Positions 31,196-39,941 are shown, counted from the first letter of the stretch. The stretch: 40,518 bases of DNA from Spirosoma fluviale (GCA_945883425.1 CAMCXM010000013.1:1-40518), one strand, 5' to 3'. The notes: a model not told the origin generated them from the letters alone. Made by a program: numbers and translations.

Positions 31196-32054
31196 AACCC
31201 CGCATCATTCGTTCCTTTCCAAACATATCCTTCCGGATTTCCACATTTACATAATCCAGACGGCTGAATGCCTCTGCGACTTCACCCACTGTCAGCGGAT
31301 TCAGCTCGAAGTACACCGCACCACCCGGCTTCAGGTGCCGGCAGCCCAGTTCCAGTATGCGGCGGTAAAAAAGGACGGCATCCGTATCTTCCACAAACAA
31401 CGCCAGGTGGGGCTCAAAATCCAGCACATTCGGCTCGATGGCCGCTTTTTCAGACGACAGAACATAGGGCGGATTCGACACCCACACATCCCATTCACCC
31501 GAAATTCCGGGATCGGTTTTGAGCAGATCGGCTTCCAGCCAGTCTACGTTCAGACCCAGATGTTCCCCGTTTTCCCTGGCTACCTGAAGCGCACCCACAC
31601 TCACATCCAATCCGGAAACCATGGACCAGTTTCCTTTCTTGCGAAGCGCCAATGCTATACAACCGCTACCCGTGCAAAGATCCAGCACAGTTTTGTCCTT
31701 TTGATCTTTTGTTTCCAGCAACCAGTGCACCAACTCTTCGGTTTCGGGACGGGGAATGAGTACCGAGGCGTTCACCTTCAATTCTATATCGCCAAACCAG
31801 GCTTTGCCTAAGACATACTGCAATGGTTCCTTTTTCTCCAGTCGAACCAACATCGGTTCCAGCTTTTCCACTTTACCGTCAGGCCAGATGGCAGGCCCAA
31901 ACGGAATGGGCATCCCAACGGAACCAAAAAATTCTTCCCATAACTGCCTCACAATGGCTTCTGCTTCCTCTTTTCCCCAAAACGGAGTGAGGCGATTGAC
32001 AAAGTCTTGATTACTTTGGGCCGGAATTCCGGAAACAGATGGATGTACAGACAC
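31179..32054 (-). CDS. prmC: peptide chain release factor N5-glutamine methyltransferase PrmC
   Basis: PrmC methylates the Gln of the GGQ motif of release factors. The 291-residue protein has an N-terminal helical domain (about residues 1-85), then YVLGKAWFGDIELKVNASVLIPRPETEELV. The SAM-binding motif is LDLCTGSGCIALAL, and the catalytic NPPY is in VSNPPYVLSSEK. These are complete family motifs. The 3' end overlaps recF by 17 bases tail to tail. The start codon lies 16 bases inside the next gene on the opposite strand, so the 5' ends overlap as well. No other in-frame ATG lies near. Confidence 0.94.
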   Translation of the reverse strand: MSVHPSVSGIPAQSNQDFVNRLTPFWGKEEAEAIVRQLWEEFFGSVGMPIPFGPAIWPDGKVEKLEPMLVRLEKKEPLQYVLGKAWFGDIELKVNASVLIPRPETEELVHWLLETKDQKDKTVLDLCTGSGCIALALRKKGNWSMVSGLDVSVGALQVARENGEHLGLNVDWLEADLLKTDPGISGEWDVWVSNPPYVLSSEKAAIEPNVLDFEPHLALFVEDTDAVLFYRRILELGCRHLKPGGAVYFELNPLTVGEVAEAFSRLDYVNVEIRKDMFGKERMMRGFRPLV

Positions 32055-32254
32055 AGGAAGCGGATCGGTTTTTAGATTTTCTAAGCCGTAAAAATATAGA
32101 TGCTTCGGCCCTTGCCGATGCTGAGCCCGCTGTTTTTCAGAAATGGAAGGCGCTTTTCGACCAGATGCACGAAGAAAGCTTCCTCATGCACCAGAAATTT
32201 CACATCAATCCCATTCGCCGGAAATACCCGAAAACCCGTTATCCAAGTCGCTGA
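32039..32254 (+). CDS. small protein of 71 residues, unknown
   Basis: The protein reads MDVQTQEADRFLDFLSRKNI, then a helical middle with PAVFQKWKALFDQMHEESF, and ends INPIRRKYPKTRY. It looks like the small Bacteroidota proteins with a LFDQxHP-like segment and a basic INxxRRKYP tail, but has no known function. It overlaps the 5' end of prmC (divergent, 16 bases) and stops six bases before the fructosamine kinase gene, with which it is probably co-transcribed. Confidence 0.75.
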   Translation: MDVQTQEADRFLDFLSRKNIDASALADAEPAVFQKWKALFDQMHEESFLMHQKFHINPIRRKYPKTRYPSR

Positions 32255-32260
32255 GCCACT

Positions 32261-33136
32261 ATGTCCATCGCCACCACCTACCAACAGGTCTTTGAATCTA
32301 TTTTTTTCGAGAGCTTCGGGCACGACGTCGAAATTCTGGATTTTTCGGTTGCCGCCGCCGGTGTAGTCAATACCGGCGCCCGGGTTTCAACTTCTGAAGG
32401 TGTCTTTTTTGTCAAACTCAACGAACGGCCGGAACCAAATTTTTTCCAGTCCGAATCGTCCGATCTTGAATTACTAAGACCGTTTTTACCTGTGCCGACA
32501 GTTCTGGGACACGGGAAATCCCAGGGCTACAATTTTCTGGTCACCGATTTCATCGACGAAATGCCCACCGTAAAACCCGCTTTCGCCGAAGCCGGACGGC
32601 ATCTCGCACTTCTCCACCAGCAACGGCACACCCAATTTGGTCACCCTTATTCCAACTATCTGGCCTCCGTTGAACTTCCCAACGAGTGGAAAACCGACGG
32701 CATCAATTTTCTCATCCAAAACCGCATCCTGCCCATCGTCGGCTATTGCCTCATGGAAGAGAAAATCAGCATCGATCTCTACAAACGCATCGAAAGTCTC
32801 TGTGGCCGACTCGGTTCCATCATCCCACAGGAAGATCCTTCCTTGCTGCACGGCGATTTGTGGACCGGCAATCTCATGATGGGCCGCGGCAACAAACCCT
32901 GGTTCATCGACCCGGCCTGTTACTACGGTTTCCGCGAGTCCGAGCTGGCATTCACCTATCTGTTCGGCGGTTTCGATGCCTCTTTTTACGAAGCCTACCT
33001 CGAACTTTTTCCTCTCGAACCGGGTTTCGGCGAACGGGTTTCCATTTACCACATCCACCCGCTGCTGGTGCACGTGTACCTGTTCGGATCCGGTTACATC
33101 ATGGGTCTTGAGCGCATTCTGAAGCGGTTTTCATAA
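32261..33136 (+). CDS. fructosamine kinase family protein
   Basis: Fructosamine/ribulosamine 3-kinases phosphorylate sugars bound to amino groups of glycated proteins, which leads to deglycation. The 291-residue protein has the small-lobe GVVNTGARVSTSEGVFFVKLNE (ATP lysine), LVTDFIDE as hinge, the catalytic loop LLHGDLWTGNLMM and the metal site WFIDPACYYGFREAE-like segment (here GFRESELAF). These match the aminoglycoside-phosphotransferase-like fold of the family, at the usual length. The real substrate is not known. It follows the 71-residue gene closely. Confidence 0.93.
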   Translation: MSIATTYQQVFESIFFESFGHDVEILDFSVAAAGVVNTGARVSTSEGVFFVKLNERPEPNFFQSESSDLELLRPFLPVPTVLGHGKSQGYNFLVTDFIDEMPTVKPAFAEAGRHLALLHQQRHTQFGHPYSNYLASVELPNEWKTDGINFLIQNRILPIVGYCLMEEKISIDLYKRIESLCGRLGSIIPQEDPSLLHGDLWTGNLMMGRGNKPWFIDPACYYGFRESELAFTYLFGGFDASFYEAYLELFPLEPGFGERVSIYHIHPLLVHVYLFGSGYIMGLERILKRFS

Positions 33137-33358
33137 AATCCGGATTTCAATTTTAAGGGCAGCCGGGCGGGTGCTTCGCTTTTACGCCCCGGTCCGGATG
33201 CCAGTGTTCTTTCCGACTTTTCACCCTTTCCCGGCCCGGGGGGTAACCGCTTCGCCCCCTGCTGCATCGCTTTTTTTCTCCGGCAGAAGAAATTTCAGAA
33301 ACCATCACTCCGGCATATCCTGCTCAGTCTGAGCCAACCCGACGAAAAACAACGAGAC
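33137..33358. other. GC-rich intergenic stretch
   Basis: The stretch separates the fructosamine kinase gene from the convergent pabB. Its middle (33155-33290) is GC-rich with GCCGGGCGGGTGCTTCGC, CCCGGCCCGGGGGG and CTTCGCCCCC. No coding frame or clean terminator was found. It is possibly a relative of the GC-rich stretch at 2895-3000. Confidence 0.4.
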
Positions 33359-34663
33359 TTACGTCACCGGAAAATCTGAAACCATCGCCGGTCGGATGTC
33401 TTCCCAGCGGCTTCCACAGGTTTGCAATATCGTGCGGGCCTTCATTTTGCATTCGTCCCACTCTTCTTCCGGTATTGAATCGATGGTGATGGCCGAACCC
33501 ACTGCAAATCCACAGGTTCGGTCCTTGTGATTGATAAACAAACTGCGGATCAACACATTCAAATCAAATTCATTTCCCGGACCAAAATAGCCCAATGCCC
33601 CGGAATACGCTCCCCGCCGGAAGGGCTCCAGCTTTTGAATCCAATCCATCACTTCACCTTTGGGTGCGCCCGTCATACTTCCCATCGGAAAGGTTGACCT
33701 GATGGCATCGGATGAATCGAGGCCATTTTTCAGTTCCGACCGGATGCTGCTGATCATCTGAAAAACGGTTGGAAAGGCATAAATCCCAAACATCTCGTCT
33801 ACTTTGGTGCTGCCTGTTTCTGAGATCCGGGCCAGGTCATTGCGGACAAGATCCACGATCATCATATTTTCGGCCCTTTCTTTTTCGGAGTGAAAAAGTT
33901 GTTCCCGTATTTCCGCATCCTCTTTTCCGGATTGTCCTCGCTTTGCCGTTCCTTTGATTGGCTGTGAAAAGAGTTGGTTGCCTTCCCTTCGGAGATATCG
34001 TTCCGGCGAATTGGAGGCAATTTCGTAATCGTCGCCTTTCAACCAGCCACCGAATGGCATCGGAAAATTCTGGTTTAACTGCAGGAAAACCGACGCTCCG
34101 TCAGGGTCCTGATCAGCTGTAAAAAACTGACAGAGATTGAGTTCATACACATTTCCTTCCCGGATCTGATTCTGGACAGTCACAACATCTGACAGGTATT
34201 CATCCCGACTTTTCCATGACGAAAACATCAAATCTGTCTGAGGCCGTAATTCTTCATATGCTTCCAGTGCGTGAATTTGTTCCAGTACATCTACCGGTCC
34301 GGCATGTTGTTCGATCGTTCCATCACCATGAAATTCGAGCAACACTTCTGCTTCAAACAAAAGAACAGAAGGAAAATTCTGAAAGGCTGGTCGGGTATCT
34401 TCTGTCTGAGACTTTCCATCGGCCCGGGACAAGTCATATCCCAGATATCCAAACCACCAGGATTGTGGATCCTTTCCTTTCAAAGCGGCAGTCCAATCCG
34501 GCGCCATTTCCACTTTCCGGTTTCCCATGGCCAGAAGGCAGCGGAAAGGGCCACCTGGATAAACGGGATATGATGTGCCATCCAGAAAACAGGCGAACCG
34601 GAATTGCGAAGCGAAAGAAAACGCTCTACGGATAAACTCAGGATCAGATTGCGGTAATGCCAA
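33359..34663 (-). CDS. pabB: aminodeoxychorismate synthase component I
   Basis: PabB converts chorismate and ammonia to 4-amino-4-deoxychorismate for folate synthesis. The 434-residue chorismate-binding enzyme contains SPERYLRREG, PIKGTAKRG with the lysine characteristic of PabB rather than TrpE, and ERAENMMIVDLVRNDLARI. FPMGSMTGAPK and AYSGALGYFG follow. FAVGSAIT takes the place of the usual GGGIV. An anthranilate synthase is less likely because of the PIKGT motif. No pabA or pabC is adjacent. Its first 20 bases overlap the end of the upstream oxidoreductase gene, so the two are translated as a unit. Confidence 0.9.
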   Translation of the reverse strand: MALPQSDPEFIRRAFSFASQFRFACFLDGTSYPVYPGGPFRCLLAMGNRKVEMAPDWTAALKGKDPQSWWFGYLGYDLSRADGKSQTEDTRPAFQNFPSVLLFEAEVLLEFHGDGTIEQHAGPVDVLEQIHALEAYEELRPQTDLMFSSWKSRDEYLSDVVTVQNQIREGNVYELNLCQFFTADQDPDGASVFLQLNQNFPMPFGGWLKGDDYEIASNSPERYLRREGNQLFSQPIKGTAKRGQSGKEDAEIREQLFHSEKERAENMMIVDLVRNDLARISETGSTKVDEMFGIYAFPTVFQMISSIRSELKNGLDSSDAIRSTFPMGSMTGAPKGEVMDWIQKLEPFRRGAYSGALGYFGPGNEFDLNVLIRSLFINHKDRTCGFAVGSAITIDSIPEEEWDECKMKARTILQTCGSRWEDIRPAMVSDFPVT

Positions 34664-35267
34664 CTCTTAGACCGATAAAGGCTGGTTCAGAAAGTTCTTT
34701 GATCATAAAATCAGCCAGGTCGGCTGTGTCGATCACAAATTTACCGTCGGGTGGAAAGGTTGCCTGGGTGACATATTTACCTGTCAACGGACCGTCTGTA
34801 ATGGTGGGCGGACAAACAAACGTAAAGTCCAGACCCGACTTCTGCAAGGATTCAAATGCGGCATTGTGATCCTGACTCACCGGAATGTACTCAGCCGGAA
34901 AGCCATCGGTTTCAAATATCTTTTTGTCTTCACTGGCCTGAAGAATTCCCATTCCTCCGATACCGATGATGCGCTTCACATGATTCTGCTGCATCGCCGA
35001 AATGATGTTGTTCATAGCCGTGTGCCGAAGATTGGTTTGACCAAGATCGGTACCGACCGCAAAAATGACGGCATCCTGACCTGACATGGCAGAAGTAACG
35101 GCGGTACCATTGGTGACATCACCCTGAAAAACATTCAACCGCGGGTGGTGAATGGTAATAGCATCCGGATTCCGTGCGAAAGCGGTGACATCGTATCCGG
35201 CTTCCAAAGCAAACTGAATCAGGTATTTACCGGTCCTTCCGGTGCTACCAAAAATGATGACATTCAT
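34644..35267 (-). CDS. NAD(P)-binding oxidoreductase, atypical SDR (NmrA/BVR-B-like)
   Basis: This 207-residue Rossmann protein has the dinucleotide loop IFGSTGRTGKYLI, FQGDVTNGTAV, AVIFAVGTD and RIIGIGGMGIL. It lacks the Tyr-x-x-x-Lys pair of classical short-chain dehydrogenases, so it is an atypical member like flavin reductase/biliverdin reductase B or NmrA-type sensors. The reaction is unknown. The ATG at 35267 follows a TAATTTTG box and a perfect 17-bp palindrome, so it is probably repressor controlled. It overlaps pabB downstream by 20 bases. Confidence 0.88.
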   Translation of the reverse strand: MNVIIFGSTGRTGKYLIQFALEAGYDVTAFARNPDAITIHHPRLNVFQGDVTNGTAVTSAMSGQDAVIFAVGTDLGQTNLRHTAMNNIISAMQQNHVKRIIGIGGMGILQASEDKKIFETDGFPAEYIPVSQDHNAAFESLQKSGLDFTFVCPPTITDGPLTGKYVTQATFPPDGKFVIDTADLADFMIKELSEPAFIGLRVGITAI

Positions 35268-35304
35268 TGTTTAAAGGAGTTATTGGTTGATTGCGTTCGA
35301 CAAC

Positions 35305-35333
35305 CAAAATTACAAAAGGATGTGTCACATCCT
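35305..35333 (-). promoter_or_regulatory. promoter with palindromic operator AGGATGTG-T-CACATCCT
   Basis: The -7 box TAATTTTG (inverse of 35305-35312) is followed four bases upstream by a perfect 8-1-8 palindrome at 35317-35333. A repressor dimer bound there would cover the space between -7 and -33. The regulator gene is not in the window next to it. Confidence 0.7.
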
Positions 35334-35347
35334 ACCTTCGCCAGCGG

Positions 35348-35971
35348 TTATTCTGCCGGGATTCCGTCCGCAAGAATTCGTTCAGCCACCGGAAGGATGG
35401 CGTCTGCCCACAAAGTGTACATTTCGGCTGAAGGGTGAAGGTTATCTGAAGCGATGAGTTCCGGCTCTGATTTCGCCCGTCTGGAAATCGGGAAGATATC
35501 GATCACTTCCACGCCTGAGTTCCGGGCAATATTGGTGGCCGTTTCATTGTACCAGATCAGGTCAGCATAAATTTTATCGGCCATTTCAGCTCCGAAAGGT
35601 GTGCAGCCATAGTCGGGGATGGTTACAACAATCACATGTTCTTTTTTACCTGAGGCAAATGAAATGGCCTGTTTCAGCAGTTCGGTAAACCCCTTTTTGT
35701 ACTGTTCCTGAGCATACGAACGATACTGATTATTTACACCAATTAAAAGTGTGACCAGATCGAAACTGGAAGCGGGTTTGGCACTTTGGATTCCCTTCTG
35801 AAGCTCATCGGTTGTCCATCCGGTTTTGGCAATAATTTTCAGTTTTTTACAGGATCGATTATTCCCTGCCTCCAGTTTACTTGCAAGTTGAGCTGGAAAA
35901 CTCTGGTCGGCTGCTACCGCTTCTCCGATGGTGTATGAATCGCCGAGGGCGAGATAAGTAAAGGTGTTCAT
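35348..35971 (-). CDS. SGNH/GDSL hydrolase
   Basis: This 207-residue protein has the nucleophile block YLALGDSYTIGE at its N-terminus, block III LLIGVNNQYR (Asn of the oxyanion hole) and block V SDNLHPSAEM with the Asp-x-x-His pair. It has no signal peptide with the start at 35971, so it is a cytoplasmic esterase or lipase of unknown substrate. A longer frame from 36088 would run through the terminator at 35988-36019 and is rejected. It lies downstream of the starch-binding-like gene on the same strand but is separated by that terminator. Confidence 0.9.
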   Translation of the reverse strand: MNTFTYLALGDSYTIGEAVAADQSFPAQLASKLEAGNNRSCKKLKIIAKTGWTTDELQKGIQSAKPASSFDLVTLLIGVNNQYRSYAQEQYKKGFTELLKQAISFASGKKEHVIVVTIPDYGCTPFGAEMADKIYADLIWYNETATNIARNSGVEVIDIFPISRRAKSEPELIASDNLHPSAEMYTLWADAILPVAERILADGIPAE

Positions 35972-35987
35972 GGAAGGCAAATGAAAT

Positions 35988-36019
35988 AAAAAAGCCCCAC
36001 GGTGAGGTGGGGCTTTTTT
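35988..36019. terminator. rho-independent terminator
   Basis: AAAAAAGCCCCAC pairs with GTGGGGCTTTTTT around a six-base loop. It ends the minus-strand gene whose stop is at 36039. The A/T tracts on both sides let it work in both directions. Confidence 0.93.
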
Positions 36020-36038
36020 ATAATAGAAATGAGAATTC

Positions 36039-36743
36039 TTATTTTGTGATGATAACAGGAGCCTGGTATCCTTTGTCACCGTCAACAACGGTTACATAGT
36101 AAAGACCAGCTTTCATGTTGGTTACATCAATGTTTTCAGTAACGTCCTGTCCTTTGAAAGACTTCACTACACGACCAGTAAGATCGGTTAGTTTTACTTC
36201 AGCATTGGTGGTTCCTACGAAACGGATGCTCAGGTTGGTAGAAGCTGGATTTGGTCCAACAGTTACGAACAAACCTCTGTACTCAATTTTTACACTTGAA
36301 GTTACTTGCTGACATTCTGCCCATGCAGAGGTAACGATGATGTCACCTGAAGTTGGAAGCAAAATTTTGCGGTTGTTGTTGTCACCTGTACGAACACAAG
36401 AAGGATCTGGATTCACCCACTCGTTTCCTTCATCTCCGTCGGCCCAGGTAGCACCTTGAACGTATTTCCACTGAAGTGAATCGGTTGCAGTTCCGTCGAA
36501 TATTACGTCACGGCTCCACATGTTGTTTCCCATGTCAGTCATTGGACCTTGATCCGGTGACCAGTTAACCAGATTACCTCCACGATCAGTAAAATTACCC
36601 GCGATGCTCACAACATTGTTGATGGTTCCGCCACCTGCGAGAAGTGGAGTAATGTCCACTTTGAAAGTGGCATTCACCTGCGCCATGGAAGAAAGTGTTC
36701 CGAATGTCAGCAGGGTTACGACTGAAAGTACTAATTTTTTCAT
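36039..36743 (-). CDS. small secreted protein with starch-binding-like domain and T9SS tail
   Basis: The 234-residue protein has the signal peptide MKKLVLSVVTLLTFGTLSSMAQ and a beta domain of about 110 residues. That domain has NNVVSIAGNFTDRGGNLVNW, MWSRDVIFDG, LQWKYVQGATWADGDEGNEW and CVRTGDNNNR. The order AGNF, W, YKYV-like and aromatic-acidic resembles CBM20-type starch-binding domains, which I hold as likely but unproven. A T9SS sorting domain follows (VGPNPASTNLSIRFVG, NMKAGLYYVTVVDGDKG). It is divergent from the secreted alpha-amylase gene, which supports a role in binding alpha-glucan at the cell surface. A-rich sequence precedes the ATG and codon use looks well adapted, suggesting high expression. 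Confidence 0.82.
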   Translation of the reverse strand: MKKLVLSVVTLLTFGTLSSMAQVNATFKVDITPLLAGGGTINNVVSIAGNFTDRGGNLVNWSPDQGPMTDMGNNMWSRDVIFDGTATDSLQWKYVQGATWADGDEGNEWVNPDPSCVRTGDNNNRKILLPTSGDIIVTSAWAECQQVTSSVKIEYRGLFVTVGPNPASTNLSIRFVGTTNAEVKLTDLTGRVVKSFKGQDVTENIDVTNMKAGLYYVTVVDGDKGYQAPVIITK

Positions 36744-37013
36744 AATTTTTCTTTGATTAATTCAAAAAGTAACGGTTTTGTTGATATAGACCGCTAATAT
36801 CCGATTTTGATAAATTTATTTCAAAATATTTTGAAAATAATGTCCACCATTGCCGTGTACCTTTTGCCGGGAACAGGTAATGCATCTCCGCCCAAATGGC
36901 GTGTTGTTCTCTATGAAAAAAACCGATTCAGGCGTAAATTCCCCTGTTTTTTGAGAAAGAAATTCTAACATTGTGTTTTGAATCTTTCTTTTACCCCATT
37001 TAAAATTTCAGGT
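36744..37013. other. divergent control region of the two secreted alpha-glucan proteins
   Basis: This AT-rich stretch of about 270 bases separates the two divergent genes. A TAACATTG sequence at 36966-36973 is a weak match to the -7 consensus for the amylase side. No clear operator repeats were seen. Confidence 0.45.
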
Positions 37014-39941
37014 ATGTTTTTTCTTCGTACTTCGGTGTGCTTTATTTTTTTAGTGTCGCTGGGTTGCTTTCATCGGGCTTCTGGTCAGGTCACCAAAAGA
37101 GTTTTATTGCAGGGCTTCTGGTGGGATTTCAAAAACAATAACTATCCCCAGGGTTGGGCCAACTATTTGGCAGACCTTACGCCCCGGTTGCGAAAAATGG
37201 GTATTGAGGGTGTTTGGGTGCCGGTAAACCAGAAAAATGCTAATCCGGCTTCTGTCGGTTACAGTCCGTTTGACCACTACGATCTGGGCGACAAGTACCA
37301 GAAGCAAAACCTGAAGACTCCGTTTGGTGACAAAGACGAATTTCTCCGCATGGTTGGTATTATGCACCAAAACGGTATTCATGTGATTCAGGATATTGTG
37401 TTGAATCATATGGATGGTGCGGGATCAGGAACCAGTGCCGGAGGCGTTGACAGTGTTGGTCTTACGTTTTACAACACCAATCGACCCGGTTCGAATTATC
37501 AGGACATTACCAACGATCCGACCAGTGGATATAAGAATTTCAGGTATGTAAGTTTTTTAACTCCCGCGAACAACGAAACCAGGGGTAACTACCTGGCGAG
37601 AAGTGGTCGCTGGCCTAAAAACTGGCAGAATTTCAGCCCGGGGCCCGGAGACAACCGTTTTACGGGAGATGATTTAACCCGAACTACTTTTGGACCTGAT
37701 ATTGCATTTTATCAGAATTCAAAAGGCCTTAGTTCGATTGCCACATTCAATCCGTCACAGGGAGATTTCTACATGCGGAACCAGGCCAGAGAATGGATGA
37801 TCTGGTTTAAAAAGCAGACAGGTGTGGATGGTTTTCGGTTGGATGCGATCAAGCATTTCCCGAATGCTGTATCAGAGGATATGGTTTATAATCTTCAATT
37901 CAATGCCGGATTTGCCAGTGGGACAGATCAGATGTTTACCGTCGGCGAATGGGTTGGAGGGAAATCCGAACTGGATGCCTGGGTAGATGCCGTTCAGGGA
38001 AGAGCCGGAACATTTGATTTTGGACTACGGGGATTTTCAGGAACATCCGGTTTGTATGGAATGGTATATGGTTTAGGGAATTACGATTTGTCAAACCTGC
38101 CTGGCCTGCAACAGAACCGGCGAGACAGAACGGTGCCATTTGTGAATAACCACGATACCTTCAGGCCTACCCAACCATCTTCCGGTTCCTCCGGTCTTCA
38201 GGCAAATGGAAATTATCCGGTTGAAGCAAATGGTGCACCAAAAAGATGGTTTTCCAATTCCGAGCTTTCGCCAAATATAGATCCAAGAGAGCCGCGTCTC
38301 ACAGCTGCTTATGCCGTAATGATGAGCATGGATGGGAGTCCGACCATTTTCTTTGAAGATTTGTTTGATGTGGGCACCACCGGAAAGCGATACACGCATT
38401 TGCCAACCAGCGAAACCGATCTTCCTGTCCGTGAATCCATTGCCAATCTTATTCGCTGCCACAAAAAGTTCGAATTTAAAAGTGGTGCTTATCGGGTAAG
38501 AACAGCGGAGTCCACCGTATTTTTTGATGGAAGCAATGCCCAGGATGTGATCGTTTTCGAGCGTTCTGCCAAAGCCATCATTGCGGTTACCGACAATTTC
38601 ACCACCAATCAGGCCGTCTGGATTGACTGTGATTTTGCCGTCGGAACTGTATTGAAAGACTACACCGGAAACTTTCCGAATGTCACCGTGGTGACAAGAC
38701 CAAACAACGTTCCAGGTGGAAGAGTGAGGGTTCAGGCTCCGTCATGCAATGGAACAGCCAACAATACATTGAAAAAGGGTGTGGCCATTTTTGCACCTGC
38801 CAGCCTCGAGACATTTTTTAACCAACCATTTCCGGTTGCCAATCAGTCCACCACCCACGAATGGGAACTGGCCGATGACCTGGGTGACAGCCACCCAAGA
38901 TCACTTAGGCAGGGAGGGGCACTTCCTGCCAACTCAAAGGTCAGCCGTATGGCAGGAAAAATCTATGCCGCGGCCGGAAAACCGGTGACCTACAAATTGT
39001 TTTCATCGTTCAACCGTGATCTGACTCTTCTCCTGACAGATGCTTGTGGAAATGCGCTCGATTCGGTGCGTGGAATTGGCAATCTGACCAAAGTGTTTAC
39101 ACCTGCCACGTCAAACTGGTATCTGGTTAAAGCCCGCAATTCATTGGATACCAACCGCGAACAAAGGGTCTGGGTTCAGGTGACGTATACGGCCCCTGAT
39201 TCTGTGGATGCTCTTTCAAGCCGTTCCCGACTTCTTCCTTTTGTGGATCTGGGAGCGGATCGGTATGGTTGTATTGGAACACCATTGACGCTGAACGCAT
39301 TTTTTGATACCGGCCTTAGTTACAAATGGGTGAATCAACAAGGAACACAAGTTGGAACGAATGGTACCCTTTCCGTTACAGAGCCAGGAACCTATTCGGT
39401 GACATTAACGAATCCACAGACAGGCTGTACAGCCGCAGATGCCATTACCATATTTTCATTTGAAGCGCCACCGGCCTCTGCCATCGTGGTTCGCATAGGT
39501 GATACTTTGAAATTGACTAATCCGGTTCCAGGTAACCGCTATCAGTGGAGGATAAATGGTCAAAGCAATTCAGCTGATACGTTACTCTATCTTGTCATTC
39601 CAGACAATACTGTTAGCGTAAATCTGACAACCCGGAACATTTTTGGCTGCCAGACCGTGACGCCGAATCTGATTACCTCCGTTCCTCAACTGATCCAATC
39701 CAACAGCGGCATTTCATTCTTCCCGAATCCGGCGACTGAATTGGTTCGGTTCCAGTTTTCAGAACCTTTTCACTCCATTACAATTCAGGATGTGAATGGT
39801 AAAAGCTGGCTGAGTAAAATAGGACAAGGTGAAACGGAAGGTGTGCTCGACCTGAGTTCTGTTCCTGCAGGGCTGTATGTTGTGATGGTTAAAACAAACA
39901 AGGGTCAATTGCTGACTTCCAAGATTCTGGTGGAGAACTAA
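37014..39941 (+). CDS. secreted GH13 alpha-amylase with T9SS sorting domain
   Basis: This 975-residue enzyme, with the ATG at 37014, has a signal peptide (MFFLRTSVCFIFLVSLGCF, then ASGQ). The GH13 (beta/alpha)8 barrel has DIVLNHM, the nucleophile Asp277 in GFRLDAIKH, the acid/base Glu312 in VGEWVGG and the stabiliser Asp381 in VNNHDT, so all three catalytic residues are present. A beta-sandwich C domain, an approximately 120-residue module (DDLGDSHPRSLRQGG), Ig-like segments (CIGTPLTLNAFF) and a T9SS tail (FFPNPATELVRFQF) follow. It should hydrolyse starch or glycogen outside the cell. A TTG at 36978 in the same frame is a less likely start. Confidence 0.93.
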   Translation: MFFLRTSVCFIFLVSLGCFHRASGQVTKRVLLQGFWWDFKNNNYPQGWANYLADLTPRLRKMGIEGVWVPVNQKNANPASVGYSPFDHYDLGDKYQKQNLKTPFGDKDEFLRMVGIMHQNGIHVIQDIVLNHMDGAGSGTSAGGVDSVGLTFYNTNRPGSNYQDITNDPTSGYKNFRYVSFLTPANNETRGNYLARSGRWPKNWQNFSPGPGDNRFTGDDLTRTTFGPDIAFYQNSKGLSSIATFNPSQGDFYMRNQAREWMIWFKKQTGVDGFRLDAIKHFPNAVSEDMVYNLQFNAGFASGTDQMFTVGEWVGGKSELDAWVDAVQGRAGTFDFGLRGFSGTSGLYGMVYGLGNYDLSNLPGLQQNRRDRTVPFVNNHDTFRPTQPSSGSSGLQANGNYPVEANGAPKRWFSNSELSPNIDPREPRLTAAYAVMMSMDGSPTIFFEDLFDVGTTGKRYTHLPTSETDLPVRESIANLIRCHKKFEFKSGAYRVRTAESTVFFDGSNAQDVIVFERSAKAIIAVTDNFTTNQAVWIDCDFAVGTVLKDYTGNFPNVTVVTRPNNVPGGRVRVQAPSCNGTANNTLKKGVAIFAPASLETFFNQPFPVANQSTTHEWELADDLGDSHPRSLRQGGALPANSKVSRMAGKIYAAAGKPVTYKLFSSFNRDLTLLLTDACGNALDSVRGIGNLTKVFTPATSNWYLVKARNSLDTNREQRVWVQVTYTAPDSVDALSSRSRLLPFVDLGADRYGCIGTPLTLNAFFDTGLSYKWVNQQGTQVGTNGTLSVTEPGTYSVTLTNPQTGCTAADAITIFSFEAPPASAIVVRIGDTLKLTNPVPGNRYQWRINGQSNSADTLLYLVIPDNTVSVNLTTRNIFGCQTVTPNLITSVPQLIQSNSGISFFPNPATELVRFQFSEPFHSITIQDVNGKSWLSKIGQGETEGVLDLSSVPAGLYVVMVKTNKGQLLTSKILVEN

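Noticed and set aside
31146-31811. 221-codon plus-strand open frame opposite prmC
   Set aside because: Shadow of prmC, with a composition typical for antisense frames.
32486-33073. 195-codon minus-strand open frame opposite the fructosamine kinase
   Set aside because: Antisense shadow; the kinase motifs on the plus strand are clear.
34644-34663. frameshift between pabB and the oxidoreductase
   Set aside because: The 20-base overlap is between two complete proteins with normal ends; it is ordinary gene packing.
35972-36088. N-terminal extension of the SGNH hydrolase
   Set aside because: It would cross a strong terminator hairpin and the 3' end of the neighbouring gene, and SGNH block I starts naturally at 35971.
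36978-37013. TTG start of the amylase at 36978
   Set aside because: It puts extra polar residues before the signal peptide and lies at or before the probable transcription start; the ATG at 37014 is simpler.
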